Positions 34,463-43,149 of a DNA stretch of 64,000 bases are shown here, one piece after another. The translations under genes were made by a program, and so were the position numbers. Position 1 is the stretch's first letter. Each line of letters begins with the position of its first letter. Below the pieces are notes generated by a model that saw only the letters and a list, made by a program, of their open reading frames with translations, had not been told where the DNA came from and ran no database searches. This DNA is from Rheinheimera nanhaiensis E407-8 (lineage in GTDB: Bacteria; Pseudomonadota; Gammaproteobacteria; Enterobacterales; Alteromonadaceae), in NCBI RefSeq assembly GCF_000296695.1, contig NZ_BAFK01000006.1:124001-188000 (forward strand), read 5' to 3'.

Positions 34463-35277
34463 TGGCGGTATTTCTCTACTATCCGCTCGTAACTGCCGTC
34501 GGCTTTTAACCGCGCCAGGCCGGTATTAAATTGCTGTACCTGCTGCTCGGTAACTGAGGCTTTACTGAACATGACATATACATCGGAATTACCCAGGCTG
34601 ATGGTGTGCGGCACTATGTATTTATCCAGGCCCTTACGGCGTAAAATGGATGCACCGACGAAGCTGTCTTCCAGCAGACCGTCGATTTCCTCATCCAGCA
34701 AGCGGGCCATATTTAGCTCACTAATAATGGCGCCAACAAATTTGTCGCGCAGGCTGTCATCTTCATAGAGTGCCGCCACTTCATCGCCATAAAAGTACTC
34801 GTTCACCACCCCGACTTTATGCCCTGCCGCAACAAAAGCTTGCAGGCTATCGTAGCTTAAAGCGCTATCGTCACGGCGCACATAAAGCTGAAAGCGCTCT
34901 TGCCGGTAAGGCTCTGAAAAATAGGCAAACTCTTCCCGGTCAGCCGTTTTCGAGGCGCCCAGCACAAAATCAATATTGCCTTCTTTAAGTAAGGTTAGCA
35001 GCTCCAGCCAGCTGCCCTGCACCACCTCTAACTGGCAACTCATGTCTGTGGCGACAGCCTGCACTAATTCAACATCCAGTCCGGTAACGGTATTGCCAAC
35101 ACTCATGTATTGATACGGCTCCCAGGCATCAATGCCCATGGTCAGATTACAAGCTGGCGCAGCGACTTCTGCCGGGGCGGCAGCTTGCGCCGGAGTAACG
35201 GGTGGTGGCGGCTCAGCCGGTTTGCAGCCAAGCACAATAACAGATACTACAACGACCAACAGCATGTAAGTTTTCAT
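34459..35277 (-). CDS. Periplasmic solute-binding lipoprotein, SBP family 3-like
   Basis: 272 residues from the ATG at 35277 (GAGGTG five bases upstream). Lipobox VIVLGCK (Cys about 18), a Pro/Ala linker ([20 protein letters not shown]), then a two-lobe periplasmic binding fold: [53 protein letters not shown], and C-terminal [14 protein letters not shown]. Resembles amino-acid-binding proteins, but no transporter genes adjoin it, so it may be a stand-alone sensor or scavenger. Convergent with mutH, overlapping its stop by 4 nt. Confidence 0.85.
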   Translation of the reverse strand: MKTYMLLVVVVSVIVLGCKPAEPPPPVTPAQAAAPAEVAAPACNLTMGIDAWEPYQYMSVGNTVTGLDVELVQAVATDMSCQLEVVQGSWLELLTLLKEGNIDFVLGASKTADREEFAYFSEPYRQERFQLYVRRDDSALSYDSLQAFVAAGHKVGVVNEYFYGDEVAALYEDDSLRDKFVGAIISELNMARLLDEEIDGLLEDSFVGASILRRKGLDKYIVPHTISLGNSDVYVMFSKASVTEQQVQQFNTGLARLKADGSYERIVEKYRH

Positions 35278-35373
35278 ATTACACCTCAAGGCGTTATTAG
35301 CTTACCTCAAGCGTAGTGTATAAAAGCCCGGGTTGCAGCCTAATCTGCGGCGGCCGGCAAAATTAACCCTGCT

Positions 35374-36207
35374 TTAGTCGTTACCGGCCCGTTTTGGCGC
35401 GCCAAACAGGCTCGCTGCCAGCTGGCGTAATGAGCGGGCCGTCAATGCGTCTTGTAGCATACGGCGCCACTCATAAAAGGTAATAGTGAGAGGATTATCG
35501 GAGGCAAAATCCTCGGTAATGCCGTAACGGCAAGGTTCATCATCGCGCTCGGGCACATAAGTGCCGAACAACCGGTCCCAGATAATCAGCACACCGGCAA
35601 AGTTTTTATCGATGTAGGCCGGGTTACAGGCATGATGCACCCGGTGATGTGACGGCGTGTTAAACAGCCACTCCAGCGCCCCCAGCCGGCGTACCGATTG
35701 GGTATGGACAAAAAACTGAAACGCCAGGTTAATAGCAACGACAGCAAACACCACTGCCGGGGCAAAGCCCAGCAGGATCATTGGCGTCCAGAACAACCAC
35801 ATACCCGATAACGGATACATCAGGCTTTGTCTAAGTGCAGTGCTGAAATTCATTTGCCGCGAGCTGTGGTGCACCACATGCGAGGCCCACAGCCAGCGGA
35901 TATGATGCGACGCGCGATGAAACCAGTAATAAAGAAAATCCTGTAATAAAAACGCCAGCGCCACAGTGGTAACGCTAAATTCAATCTCCAGCAGACGAAA
36001 CTGATGCAACCAGAGAAAAAACGGCATTAACAGCAACAGCGCCAGCATATCGCTGCCCTGATGTAACAAAGCCAGCACTGCATTAGCCAGTGTGTCCTGC
36101 CAGCGGTACCAGGCGTGACCGGCACGCGCAGTTTGCCACCACTCCCAGGCAATAAAACCTAAAAACACCGGCGCCAGCGCCAGCAAAATAAACTCAACCG
36201 GAATCAT
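35374..36207 (-). CDS. Sterol desaturase / fatty acid hydroxylase superfamily membrane protein
   Basis: 277 residues with four or more hydrophobic segments and the clustered His motifs of the family: HRASHH, HVVHHSSRQMN and HHRVHH (diiron ligands). LLQDFLYYWFHRASHHIRWL is typical. The true substrate of bacterial members is mostly unknown (lipid hydroxylation or desaturation). Stands alone, upstream of folE's terminator. Confidence 0.9.
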   Translation of the reverse strand: MIPVEFILLALAPVFLGFIAWEWWQTARAGHAWYRWQDTLANAVLALLHQGSDMLALLLLMPFFLWLHQFRLLEIEFSVTTVALAFLLQDFLYYWFHRASHHIRWLWASHVVHHSSRQMNFSTALRQSLMYPLSGMWLFWTPMILLGFAPAVVFAVVAINLAFQFFVHTQSVRRLGALEWLFNTPSHHRVHHACNPAYIDKNFAGVLIIWDRLFGTYVPERDDEPCRYGITEDFASDNPLTITFYEWRRMLQDALTARSLRQLAASLFGAPKRAGND

Positions 36208-36310
36208 CTTTACCCTTGCAGTATTTGCGGTATACCCGTTGATACTACTGCAATAGCGGCAAAAACTCTATGTTGGCCGCAGCACAGCCAACTTGTGGCA
36301 ATAAGCAAGC

Positions 36311-36331
36311 AAAAAGGCGCCCGCTGGCGCC
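36311..36331 (-). terminator. Rho-independent terminator of folE
   Basis: GGCGCC, 4-nt loop, GGCGCC (36316-36331), followed on the minus strand by TTTTTGC. About 26 nt after the folE stop codon. Confidence 0.85.
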
Positions 36332-36356
36332 TTTCTATCGTTGCTAATACTTGTAT

Positions 36357-37001
36357 TTAGTAGCGGGCTAAAAACTCAGCGCGGGTACGGCCGTCATCTT
36401 TAAAAATGCCCCCCAGCGCCGTGGTTTGGGTTTTGGAGTTTACATCCATTACACCGCGCGATTTTACGCAGTAGTGCACAGCATCCATGGTTACCGCCAC
36501 ATTTTTGGTTTGCAGCAGGGTTTGCAGCGCCACCAAAATTTGCTGGGTTAACCGCTCCTGCACCTGAGGCCGCTGCGCAAAAAACCGCACAATACGGTTT
36601 ATTTTCGACAAGCCAATAATGCGTTTTTCCGGAATATAAGCCACAGTAGCACTGCCATCTATAGTGACAAAATGATGCTCACAGGTGCTGGTAAAGCTAA
36701 TGTCTTTTACCTTCACCATTTCTTTTACCTGCATCTTATTGTCGATTAAGGCAATCTTGGGGAAGTTTTTGTAATCCAGCCCGCAAAAAATCTCGTCGAC
36801 ATACATTTTGGCGATGCGGTGCGGTGTTTCGCTTAGGCTGTCATCCTGTAAATCCAGCCCCAGGGTGCTAACCACTTCGGTCATCAGCGCACTGATTTTG
36901 CTGTATTTTTGATCGCGCGACAGGCCATTTTCCAGCATAGGCGTTTCAAGCCCCTGGGCCTCCAGTGCACTGCGTACCAATATTGCTTCTTGTGATAACA
37001 T
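36357..37001 (-). CDS. folE: GTP cyclohydrolase I
   Basis: 214 residues from the ATG at 37001. Catalyses GTP to dihydroneopterin triphosphate, the first step of folate synthesis. Zinc ligands and active site visible: [52 protein letters not shown] and [12 protein letters not shown]. Complete with its own terminator. Confidence 0.97.
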   Translation of the reverse strand: MLSQEAILVRSALEAQGLETPMLENGLSRDQKYSKISALMTEVVSTLGLDLQDDSLSETPHRIAKMYVDEIFCGLDYKNFPKIALIDNKMQVKEMVKVKDISFTSTCEHHFVTIDGSATVAYIPEKRIIGLSKINRIVRFFAQRPQVQERLTQQILVALQTLLQTKNVAVTMDAVHYCVKSRGVMDVNSKTQTTALGGIFKDDGRTRAEFLARY

Positions 37002-37134
37002 AACTATATCCAAACCGGCTGTGTAACCAACAATACGTGCCGTTAAAGCCGATAGTTTACGGGTAAAGTCATTTTTTTGCCATTTATATCACGACCACAG
37101 CGGCGCTAAACGGCAGCTGTGTACAGGCGGGACC

Positions 37135-37488
37135 TTACTGCACCAGAGACAGCGCTTCAAGCAGCTCACGCGGCTCCACCTCAGGGCCGTTTAAACTCTC
37201 GTCCCAGTTGGTGCCTATTAATACGCCATCGTCGTACATCTCTTTTAACCAACCTTCGCAAAACACGTCCAGTGGTATGGCTTCCGGTTTGTAAACCGCC
37301 CACTCATCTGAACAATGGGCTTTGGCCGAAGCTTCATCTGACCAGAATGGCATCACGTCAGTGTCTTCAAACTCGACCGACTCGACCACCAATAAGTCTT
37401 CACCGTCAGCCAGTACATACACCACACCGTGTGTTTTGGCTTCTTCCACAAAACGTTGAAAACTCGGATCCTGCGCAAACTGACTCAT
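37135..37488 (-). CDS. DUF2750 domain protein
   Basis: 117 residues, acidic, no signal peptide. Pattern FVEEAKTHGVVYVLADGEDL, VMPFWSDEASAKAHCSDEWA and PLDVFCEGWLKEMYDDGVLI fits the DUF2750 family of small cytoplasmic proteins; its function is unknown. Divergent from ettA. Confidence 0.85.
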   Translation of the reverse strand: MSQFAQDPSFQRFVEEAKTHGVVYVLADGEDLLVVESVEFEDTDVMPFWSDEASAKAHCSDEWAVYKPEAIPLDVFCEGWLKEMYDDGVLIGTNWDESLNGPEVEPRELLEALSLVQ

Positions 37489-37645
37489 ACTTATACCTAC
37501 CAGGCTAATTTACCAGCTGCTATTAGACCAGAAAGCGCCGGCCAAAAGCGAGTTTTATCTTGCGCCGCCGCTGCCTGCTTTCCCTGCCGGCGCAAAATAA
37601 CGTACAATTACGCCCACTTACAATGGCAACGATAAGCGTGATTTT

Positions 37646-39307
37646 ATGGCCCAGTATATCTACTCGATGTATCGCGTATCTAAGGTGGTTCCACCTAAGC
37701 GCACTATTTTAAAAGACATTTCGCTCTCTTTCTTTCCTGGTGCCAAAATTGGTGTGCTGGGGTTAAACGGCTCGGGTAAATCTACCTTGCTGCGTATTAT
37801 GGCCGGTGTCGATAAAGAGTTTGAAGGGGAAGCCCGCGCCCTGGCCGGTACCAAAATTGGTTACCTGCCACAAGAGCCAGAGCTCGACCCGAACAAAACG
37901 GTAAAACAGGTGGTGGAAGAAGCGGTAGCCGATGTAAAGCAGGCTTTTGCCCGTTTAGATGAAGTGTACGCCGCTTACGCCGACGAAAATGCCGACTTTG
38001 ATGCCTTAGCCCGCGAACAAGGTGAGCTTGAGGCGTTAATTCAGGCCAAAGATGGCCACAACCTGGACAATACGCTGGAGCGCGCCGCCGATTCACTGCG
38101 CCTGCCGCCGTGGGATGCCAAAATTGAACATTTATCTGGTGGTGAGCGCCGCCGGGTCGCCATTTGCCGTCTGGTATTAGAGCGGCCGGACATGTTACTG
38201 CTGGACGAACCCACTAACCACCTGGATGCCGAATCTGTCGCCTGGTTAGAGCGTTTCCTGCACGATTATCCGGGCACGGTAGTAGCCATTACCCACGACC
38301 GTTACTTCCTTGACAACGTGGCGGGCTGGATTTTAGAGCTGGACCGCGGCGAAGGTATTCCGTGGGAGGGCAACTACTCCAGCTGGCTGGAGCAAAAAGA
38401 AGCGCGGCTGGCGCAGGAAGAGAAAACCGAAAATGCCCGTCAGCGCTCAATTAAGCAAGAATTGGAGTGGGTACGCACTAACCCTAAAGGCCGCCATGCC
38501 AAGAGCAAGGCACGTATGGCCCGTTTTGAAGAGCTGCAAAGCCAGGAATTTCAAAAGCGTAACGAAACCAACGAGCTGTTTATTCCGCCAGGGCCGCGCC
38601 TGGGTGATAAAGTACTGGAAGTTAACCACCTGCGTAAAACCTTTGGCGATCGGGTACTGATTGACGATTTAAGCTTCAGCATTCCCAAAGGCGCCATTGT
38701 CGGTATTATCGGCCCGAACGGTGCCGGTAAATCCACCCTGTTCAAAATGATTAGCGGTACTGAAAAGGCCGACTCCGGTGAGATCAGCGTCGGTGAAACC
38801 GTGCAAATAGCCAGTGTTGATCAGTTCCGCGACAAGATGAACCCGAAAAACACCGTCTGGCAGGAGATCTCCAACGGCCAGGACATGCTGCAAATCGGTA
38901 ACTTCCAGATCCCAAGCCGGGCATATGTTGGCCGCTTTAACTTTAAGGGTAACGATCAGCAGAAGTTTATCGGCGAGCTGTCTGGCGGTGAGCGTAACCG
39001 CGTGCATTTAGCGGCGCTGTTAAAAGCCGGCGGCAATATGTTACTGCTGGACGAACCAACCAACGATCTGGACGTAGAAACCTTACGGGCACTGGAAAAC
39101 GCGCTGCTTGACTTCCCGGGCTGCGCTATGGTGATCTCGCACGACCGTTGGTTCCTCGACCGTATCGCCACCCATATTCTGGATTACCGCGACGAAGGCA
39201 AGGTTAATTTCTTTGAAGGTAACTACTCCGACTATGAAGCCTGGTTAAAAGCCACCTACGGTGCCGATGCCTTACAACCGCACCGTATTAAATACAAACG
39301 TATTTAA
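37646..39307 (+). CDS. ettA: Energy-dependent translational throttle protein EttA (ABC-F ATPase)
   Basis: 553 residues. Two ABC domains: Walker A GLNGSGKST and GPNGAGKST, signatures LSGGERRRVA and LSGGERNRVH, Walker B LLLDEPTNHLDAES and LLLDEPTNDLDVET, joined by a charged linker (about 240-320). EttA binds the ribosomal E site and gates the first elongation cycle according to ATP level. No transmembrane part. Length equals E. coli EttA (555). Confidence 0.97.
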   Translation: MAQYIYSMYRVSKVVPPKRTILKDISLSFFPGAKIGVLGLNGSGKSTLLRIMAGVDKEFEGEARALAGTKIGYLPQEPELDPNKTVKQVVEEAVADVKQAFARLDEVYAAYADENADFDALAREQGELEALIQAKDGHNLDNTLERAADSLRLPPWDAKIEHLSGGERRRVAICRLVLERPDMLLLDEPTNHLDAESVAWLERFLHDYPGTVVAITHDRYFLDNVAGWILELDRGEGIPWEGNYSSWLEQKEARLAQEEKTENARQRSIKQELEWVRTNPKGRHAKSKARMARFEELQSQEFQKRNETNELFIPPGPRLGDKVLEVNHLRKTFGDRVLIDDLSFSIPKGAIVGIIGPNGAGKSTLFKMISGTEKADSGEISVGETVQIASVDQFRDKMNPKNTVWQEISNGQDMLQIGNFQIPSRAYVGRFNFKGNDQQKFIGELSGGERNRVHLAALLKAGGNMLLLDEPTNDLDVETLRALENALLDFPGCAMVISHDRWFLDRIATHILDYRDEGKVNFFEGNYSDYEAWLKATYGADALQPHRIKYKRI

Positions 39308-39325
39308 ACGGCCACAACGCAAAAC

Positions 39326-39348
39326 ACCCGCACTGTCGGGCGTTTTTT
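39326..39348 (+). terminator. Rho-independent terminator of ettA
   Basis: CCCG (39327-39330) and CGGG (39337-39340) with a short extension, then TTTTTT. About 20 nt after the stop codon. Confidence 0.7.
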
Positions 39349-39394
39349 ATTGTCAGTCTGAACCCACCACGGATGGAGGTGGTGAGCATTTAAG

Positions 39395-40156
39395 TCAGTC
39401 GGTTGCCGCTTTAGCCTGTTGCCGGTACTGCGAGGTCATAATGTTATGATATTGCTCGGTGGTGGCCACTTTGGCATGCGCCTGCTGTAAACGCTGGATC
39501 AGCGCGTCAGGCGTCTGAATATTGGCTGCCAGCCAGGTTTGCTGCGATAACTGCGGGATAGCATAAACAAACCGTACAGCGCTGTCTGGTAAGCCCACTG
39601 CCGCCGCCATATCCACTAAGGCGATCGGGTCGTCAATCACTAAATCGACCTTGCCGTTTAACAACAAATGCCATGACTCACCAACATCTGCCGCCAATAC
39701 CAGTTGCTGCCCGGGCGTAAAGCCCTGCTGCCTGAGAAAGTCGGCCGATATATCGTCACGCTGCACTGCTATACTGTAGGGCCTGGCATCATCCAGTTGT
39801 GTGATACGGATATCCTGCCGGTGGCTTAACGCCACAAACCCCAGCTGATACGCAGCAACAGTGCCAATCCAGTGGAAGCTATTTTCACGCTCGGGCGTGC
39901 GCGCCAGGTTATAAATTAAGGTATTAGGTTGGCTGCGCGCCAGATGCAGCGATCTGGCCCAGGGAAACATCTCTATTTCAGCAGTTAACCCGGCCTCGGC
40001 CAGTATTGCCAGCACCAGCTCGGTGCTTAAGCCCGCTACCTTGCCGTCCTGCCAGGTTTGATGCGGCGGCGATAACTCTGTTACCACTCTAAGCTGTGGC
40101 TGTGCCGGGATGGGCAAGCAGCATAACAACCAAAACAAACAACAAAAATTACGCAT
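39395..40156 (-). CDS. Periplasmic substrate-binding protein-like (SBP family 3 fold)
   Basis: 253 residues. Signal peptide MRNFCCLFWLLCCLPIPAQ, then LRVVTELSPPHQTWQDGKVA and ELVLAILAEAGLTAEIEMFP, the start of a two-lobe binding protein. PWARSLHLARSQPNTLIYNL is typical of stand-alone 'transporter substrate-binding domain' proteins of Alteromonadales. No permease gene nearby. A weak hairpin (CACCAC/GTGGTG, 39365-39384) follows it. Confidence 0.82.
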   Translation of the reverse strand: MRNFCCLFWLLCCLPIPAQPQLRVVTELSPPHQTWQDGKVAGLSTELVLAILAEAGLTAEIEMFPWARSLHLARSQPNTLIYNLARTPERENSFHWIGTVAAYQLGFVALSHRQDIRITQLDDARPYSIAVQRDDISADFLRQQGFTPGQQLVLAADVGESWHLLLNGKVDLVIDDPIALVDMAAAVGLPDSAVRFVYAIPQLSQQTWLAANIQTPDALIQRLQQAHAKVATTEQYHNIMTSQYRQQAKAATD

Positions 40157-40360
40157 AACACTCGCTATCTCAACACCTTGATGTGCAAAGCATAGCCCAT
40201 TTTACGGCCAATACCCGGGCCAGCGCACCATGTTAAATTGGCTATTTTTTAGTATTTTTCGCTATATGCAATTAGCCATTTTCACTATCCAAAACAAACT
40301 CTTTTGTACAACAAAGAATAATATAGATATAAATCAATAATTTAAAATAAATTATCAGGC

Positions 40361-40376
40361 TGGCACGCCACTTGAA
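40361..40376 (+). promoter_or_regulatory. Sigma-54-like promoter of the small secreted protein gene
   Basis: TGGCACGCCACTTGAA has a perfect -24 element (TGGCACG) and TTGAA at -12 with the right spacing. The -12 GC is replaced by GA, comparable to the TTGTA of the E. coli pspA promoter. It predicts a start about 35 nt before the ATG at 40423. Confidence 0.55.
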
Positions 40377-40422
40377 ATACACAGGCTGTAGTAACCCACA
40401 ACCACTTAAAAGGATAGGCAAA

Positions 40423-40695
40423 ATGAACACACTGACTAAACTGACTCTGGCCACTACGTTAACCCTGGCTTTCGCCTTACCCGCGCACGCCAATAGCCTG
40501 ACAGAAAACCTGACCGAAGCGCTCAGTACGCAGCTGGCAGAGCTTAGCGCTAACATTAAGCAACAAGCTCAGGCTGCACTGGAAAAAACCGCTGCCGAGT
40601 TATTTTTCAGCTCCGGCACCGAGCAGGCGCAGCAACAACTGCTGCAAGCCGCACCTCAGGCAAAGGCAGTGAAAGAACAGACAGCTAAACAGTAA
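40423..40695 (+). CDS. Small secreted protein of unknown function
   Basis: 90 residues: signal peptide LATTLTLAFALPAHA with cleavage near residue 23, then a Glu/Gln/Ala/Leu-rich helical mature part of about 65 residues (TENLTEALSTQLAELSANIK, KQQAQAALEKTAAEL). I do not recognise a family. The ATG at 40423 is preferred over one at 40372 because the latter lies in the promoter and would spoil the signal peptide. AAAGGATAGG lies just upstream. A sigma-54-like element precedes it and a hairpin follows. Confidence 0.7.
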   Translation: MNTLTKLTLATTLTLAFALPAHANSLTENLTEALSTQLAELSANIKQQAQAALEKTAAELFFSSGTEQAQQQLLQAAPQAKAVKEQTAKQ

Positions 40696-40722
40696 GAGGC
40701 TGCAATGATGTTAAACAGCAAC

Positions 40723-40759
40723 AAGCTGCTCAGGCTAATGCCGTGCCTGAGCCCAGCTT
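40723..40759. terminator. Hairpin between the small secreted protein gene and the convergent VOC gene
   Basis: GCTCAGGC (40728-40735) and GCCTGAGC (40745-40752) pair perfectly, and AAGCT/AGCTT extend the stem beyond a 2-nt bulge. No T-run. It could stop either convergent transcript. Confidence 0.5.
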
Positions 40760-40785
40760 GCCGACACACTACGCCATTGCGGCGG

Positions 40786-41139
40786 CTATTGCTCAGACCA
40801 TACCGCCAGCTCGTTACCATGCGGATCAGTAAAGTGAAACCGGCGCCCACCGGGAAAGCTAAACACCGGCTTTACAATGTTGCCACCGGCCTGCACTATA
40901 CGCTTTTCACAGCCGGCTAAATCTTTGCTGTAAAGCACTACTAACGCTGCCCCTGCTGCCACTTTTGATGTCAGGGTTGAGCGATAAAAACCGCCATCTA
41001 AACCTGAATTGGCAAACGCGATGTAATCAGGGCCATAATCGGCAAATACCCAGCCAAATACCCCAGTGTAAAACTGTTTTGTTGCGGCCAAATCAGCGGC
41101 GGGCAACTCAATATAATTAATCTGCTCTTGCGGGCGCAT
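40786..41139 (-). CDS. VOC (glyoxalase/bleomycin-resistance fold) protein
   Basis: 117 residues: INYIELPAADLAATKQFYTG, FGWVFADYGPDYIAFANSGL, and C-terminal FTDPHGNELAVWSE. A single VOC module of the type often annotated as a glyoxalase-like dioxygenase domain; its substrate is unknown. GGAG sits seven bases ahead of the ATG. Confidence 0.88.
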   Translation of the reverse strand: MRPQEQINYIELPAADLAATKQFYTGVFGWVFADYGPDYIAFANSGLDGGFYRSTLTSKVAAGAALVVLYSKDLAGCEKRIVQAGGNIVKPVFSFPGGRRFHFTDPHGNELAVWSEQ

Positions 41140-41209
41140 GATCCGTCTCCTGCTCTGTCATCCGCGTTACTCTACTGCAGGCAATACAGCACAACAAGAC
41201 AGCAAAAAA

Positions 41210-41239
41210 GAAAAGCCACGCGGGTTGGGATCGCGTGGC
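41210..41239 (-). terminator. Rho-independent terminator of the 50-codon gene
   Basis: GCCACGCG (41215-41222) and CGCGTGGC (41232-41239) form an 8-bp GC-rich stem; the minus strand then reads TTTTCTTTTTT. Textbook intrinsic terminator about 70 nt after the first stop codon of the small gene. Confidence 0.85.
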
Positions 41240-41254
41240 CTTTCGAAAAACGGC

Positions 41255-41314
41255 TAAGAACTTACTTGATAAGAACTTACTCGGTAAGAAATTACTCGGT
41301 AAGAACTTACTTGG
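41255..41314 (-). repeat. Four tandem 15-bp units carrying repeated stop codons
   Basis: Plus-strand units starting at 41255, 41270, 41285 and 41300, each TAAGAAvTTACTyGr-like with one to three differences. On the minus strand the unit reads as the last codons and stop of the 50-codon gene, so the gene's own tail plus TAA is repeated three more times in the same frame before the terminator. Confidence 0.85.
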
Positions 41315-41459
41315 TACGCACCAGGTGGCTGCTATGCATAGCCCGGCCAAACGCGGCCAACAGCCGGTTAAGCTTGCGCAGCATCAATGAGCGGGCGACG
41401 CCGTTTGTACGGGTTGCGGCTAAGCTATGCTTGGTTGCGGTTGTCTGTACTGCGCTCAT
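41307..41459 (-). CDS. Small basic protein of unknown function, 50 residues
   Basis: Begins MSAVQTTATKHSLAATRTNG and ends SSHLVRTK. Rich in Arg, Lys and Ala, no signal peptide or membrane segment. GAGGTG stands four bases ahead of the ATG and a strong intrinsic terminator follows, so it looks like a complete single-gene transcript. The middle (RSLMLRKLNRLLAAFGRAM) could form an amphipathic helix. No family recognised. Alternatively, this is a small RNA gene whose reading frame is incidental. Confidence 0.55.
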   Translation of the reverse strand: MSAVQTTATKHSLAATRTNGVARSLMLRKLNRLLAAFGRAMHSSHLVRTK

Positions 41460-41888
41460 AATTCACCTCGGGTTGTCACCACTGTTTAAACTATGCGCAT
41501 TATGCCGGTTATTTCTACCTGGCACGAACGAGATAAATTGCCACCAAAGCATTAATTTATCTAATGAATTAGGCGGTCTAAATTCATTTTAAATTCAGCC
41601 TGGCTAAGCTTGCCATGTTGCAAAGACGATGATCAATATAATTTAAATTCAATATAAGTAGTAATTTATGCAGTTAAACACCAACTTAAGCGCCAGTTTC
41701 AGCATTTAGCTGAATAAAAAACCAACATCGGCAGAAGCAATTTTGACTTAGCTATGCTAATCAATATAGCAGTAAACTTTGCATCATCAGCCAACTGGCA
41801 ACAAATTTTCCAGCAGCACTGGTCAGGCAGGTACAGCTATGTTAAATTACATGCGAAATATTCTCATTTACATATTAGAGGCATTACC
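41460..41888. other. AT-rich intergenic region, 429 nt
   Basis: No credible gene. It must hold the divergent promoters of the 50-codon gene and the DUF6746-like gene. An in-frame ATG at 41754 ahead of the latter is not supported by a ribosome site. I see several AATTTA/TAAATT stretches but no clear operator or sigma-54/sigma-28 element. Confidence 0.4.
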
Positions 41889-42257
41889 ATGAAACCGTTG
41901 TTCAGCGCATTATTCATCACGGCTTGCGTGCTAGCTTTTACCGCTACAGCCGACGACCGACCGGATCACTTTAAAGGCAAACAGGCCGACACGCTGGAGC
42001 AAGCCGTAGCCAACTTCACTGAGTACAATGCCAAATTAAAAGTGCTGCTCAGCGCCGAGCTGACACCGCAAGCCATGGCTGAAATCCATCAGCTGACTTA
42101 CACACTAGAAGTGGCGCTGGAGAAGATCCACAGCGAAACCGGCAAACTTAAAGACACGCTGGAACAGGTGCATATTGCCTCTGAGCGCATGGACACAGCC
42201 ACCGCCAAACAAAGCGGCGATAGCTATCTTAACGCCGCCCAAACCCTGGTGAAATGA
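41889..42257 (+). CDS. Small periplasmic helical protein, DUF6746-like
   Basis: 122 residues: signal peptide (LFITACVLAFTATADD), then DRPDHFKGKQADTLEQAVAN and helical repeats (EIHQLTYTLEVALEKIHSET, LKDTLEQVHIASERMDTATA). The pattern recalls DUF6746 proteins of marine gammaproteobacteria, by memory only. It has the size of a four-helix protein but no CXXCH, so it is not a c-type cytochrome. Four bases upstream of the alpha/beta hydrolase gene; possibly cotranscribed. Confidence 0.65.
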   Translation: MKPLFSALFITACVLAFTATADDRPDHFKGKQADTLEQAVANFTEYNAKLKVLLSAELTPQAMAEIHQLTYTLEVALEKIHSETGKLKDTLEQVHIASERMDTATAKQSGDSYLNAAQTLVK

Positions 42258-42261
42258 CACC

Positions 42262-43107
42262 ATGCCAAGCAGCCTGCCCAACAGCCAGCACTTTAACGTT
42301 GGCTGTTTAACACTGACGGCGCTCAGTAACCGTCAGCCAGGCATGCAACCCATACTGTGCTTACACGGCTGGCTGGATAATGCCGCCAGCTTTATTCCGC
42401 TGGCGCAGCATTTTAACGACACACCACTGTTGGCATTGGAATTCGCTGGCCATGGCCATAGCAGCCACCGCAGCGCTGATGCGCGTTATTATTTCTTTGA
42501 TCATGTCGAAGATCTGGTGCAGCTATGCCAGCAGCAGGGCTGGCAGCAACTGACCATTATTGGCCATTCGATGGGTGCTATGGTGGCCACTGCGCTGGCG
42601 GCCAGTTTTCCTGAGCTGGTGCAAAAGCTGGTACTGATCGACAGTCTGGGCTTTGTCTGCGATAGCGCAGCAAACGCCGCTAAACAGCTGCGCGATGGTA
42701 TCAACTCGCGCCTTAAAGCTACTGCGCGTAAGCCCTGTTACGCTAATCTGACCGAAGCTGCAACGGCAAGACAAAAGCAAAGTGACTTTAGCCTGACAGA
42801 AGCGCTGTTACTGGCAGAGCGCGGTACAGTCGCCACGGCTGACGGGCTTCACTGGCGTGCCGATATGCGCCTTAGGCACAGCTCGGTGTACCGGTTAACC
42901 CCAGAGCAAGGTCAGGCACTGGCAGCGGCAGTAAGTTGCCCGGTATTGGCTATTGTTGCCCGGGACGGCGCTTTTTACAGCAAGGTACAACACTGGGCTG
43001 CCTATTATCCTAAGCTGACGCTTGAGACCGTAACCGGCGGCCATCATTGTCATATGACACAGGCTGCGGTGGTGGCACAGCATATCCAACGTTTTCTCTT
43101 AGCATAA
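42262..43107 (+). CDS. Alpha/beta hydrolase
   Basis: 281 residues. HGWLDNAASFIPLAQHF (oxyanion loop), nucleophile elbow GHSMGAMVA, acid residue in the VARDGAFYSKVQ region and catalytic His in GGHHCHMTQ. No signal peptide, so a cytoplasmic esterase/hydrolase of unknown substrate. Confidence 0.9.
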   Translation: MPSSLPNSQHFNVGCLTLTALSNRQPGMQPILCLHGWLDNAASFIPLAQHFNDTPLLALEFAGHGHSSHRSADARYYFFDHVEDLVQLCQQQGWQQLTIIGHSMGAMVATALAASFPELVQKLVLIDSLGFVCDSAANAAKQLRDGINSRLKATARKPCYANLTEAATARQKQSDFSLTEALLLAERGTVATADGLHWRADMRLRHSSVYRLTPEQGQALAAAVSCPVLAIVARDGAFYSKVQHWAAYYPKLTLETVTGGHHCHMTQAAVVAQHIQRFLLA

Positions 43108-43112
43108 AAAAA

Positions 43113-43133
43113 CCGCAGCGAACTGCGGTTTTT
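43113..43133. terminator. Bidirectional intrinsic terminator
   Basis: CCGCAG, CGAA tetraloop, CTGCGG with A-run before and T-run after. Serves the convergent hydrolase and aminotransferase genes. Confidence 0.9.
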
Positions 43134-43149
43134 AGCTGTTACACCAATA

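Noticed and set aside
40705-40920. Small plus-strand frame beyond the secreted protein gene
   Set aside because: It spans the hairpin and the end of the convergent VOC gene; probably a shadow.
41255-41314. CRISPR-like repeat array
   Set aside because: Units are contiguous 15-mers with no spacers and no cas genes.
41128-41592. Plus-strand open frame running through the 15-bp repeats (and the opposite 41117-41350 frame)
   Set aside because: No ribosome site; the repeated residues come from the tandem units; the intrinsic terminator lies inside it. The minus-strand 50-codon frame is better supported.
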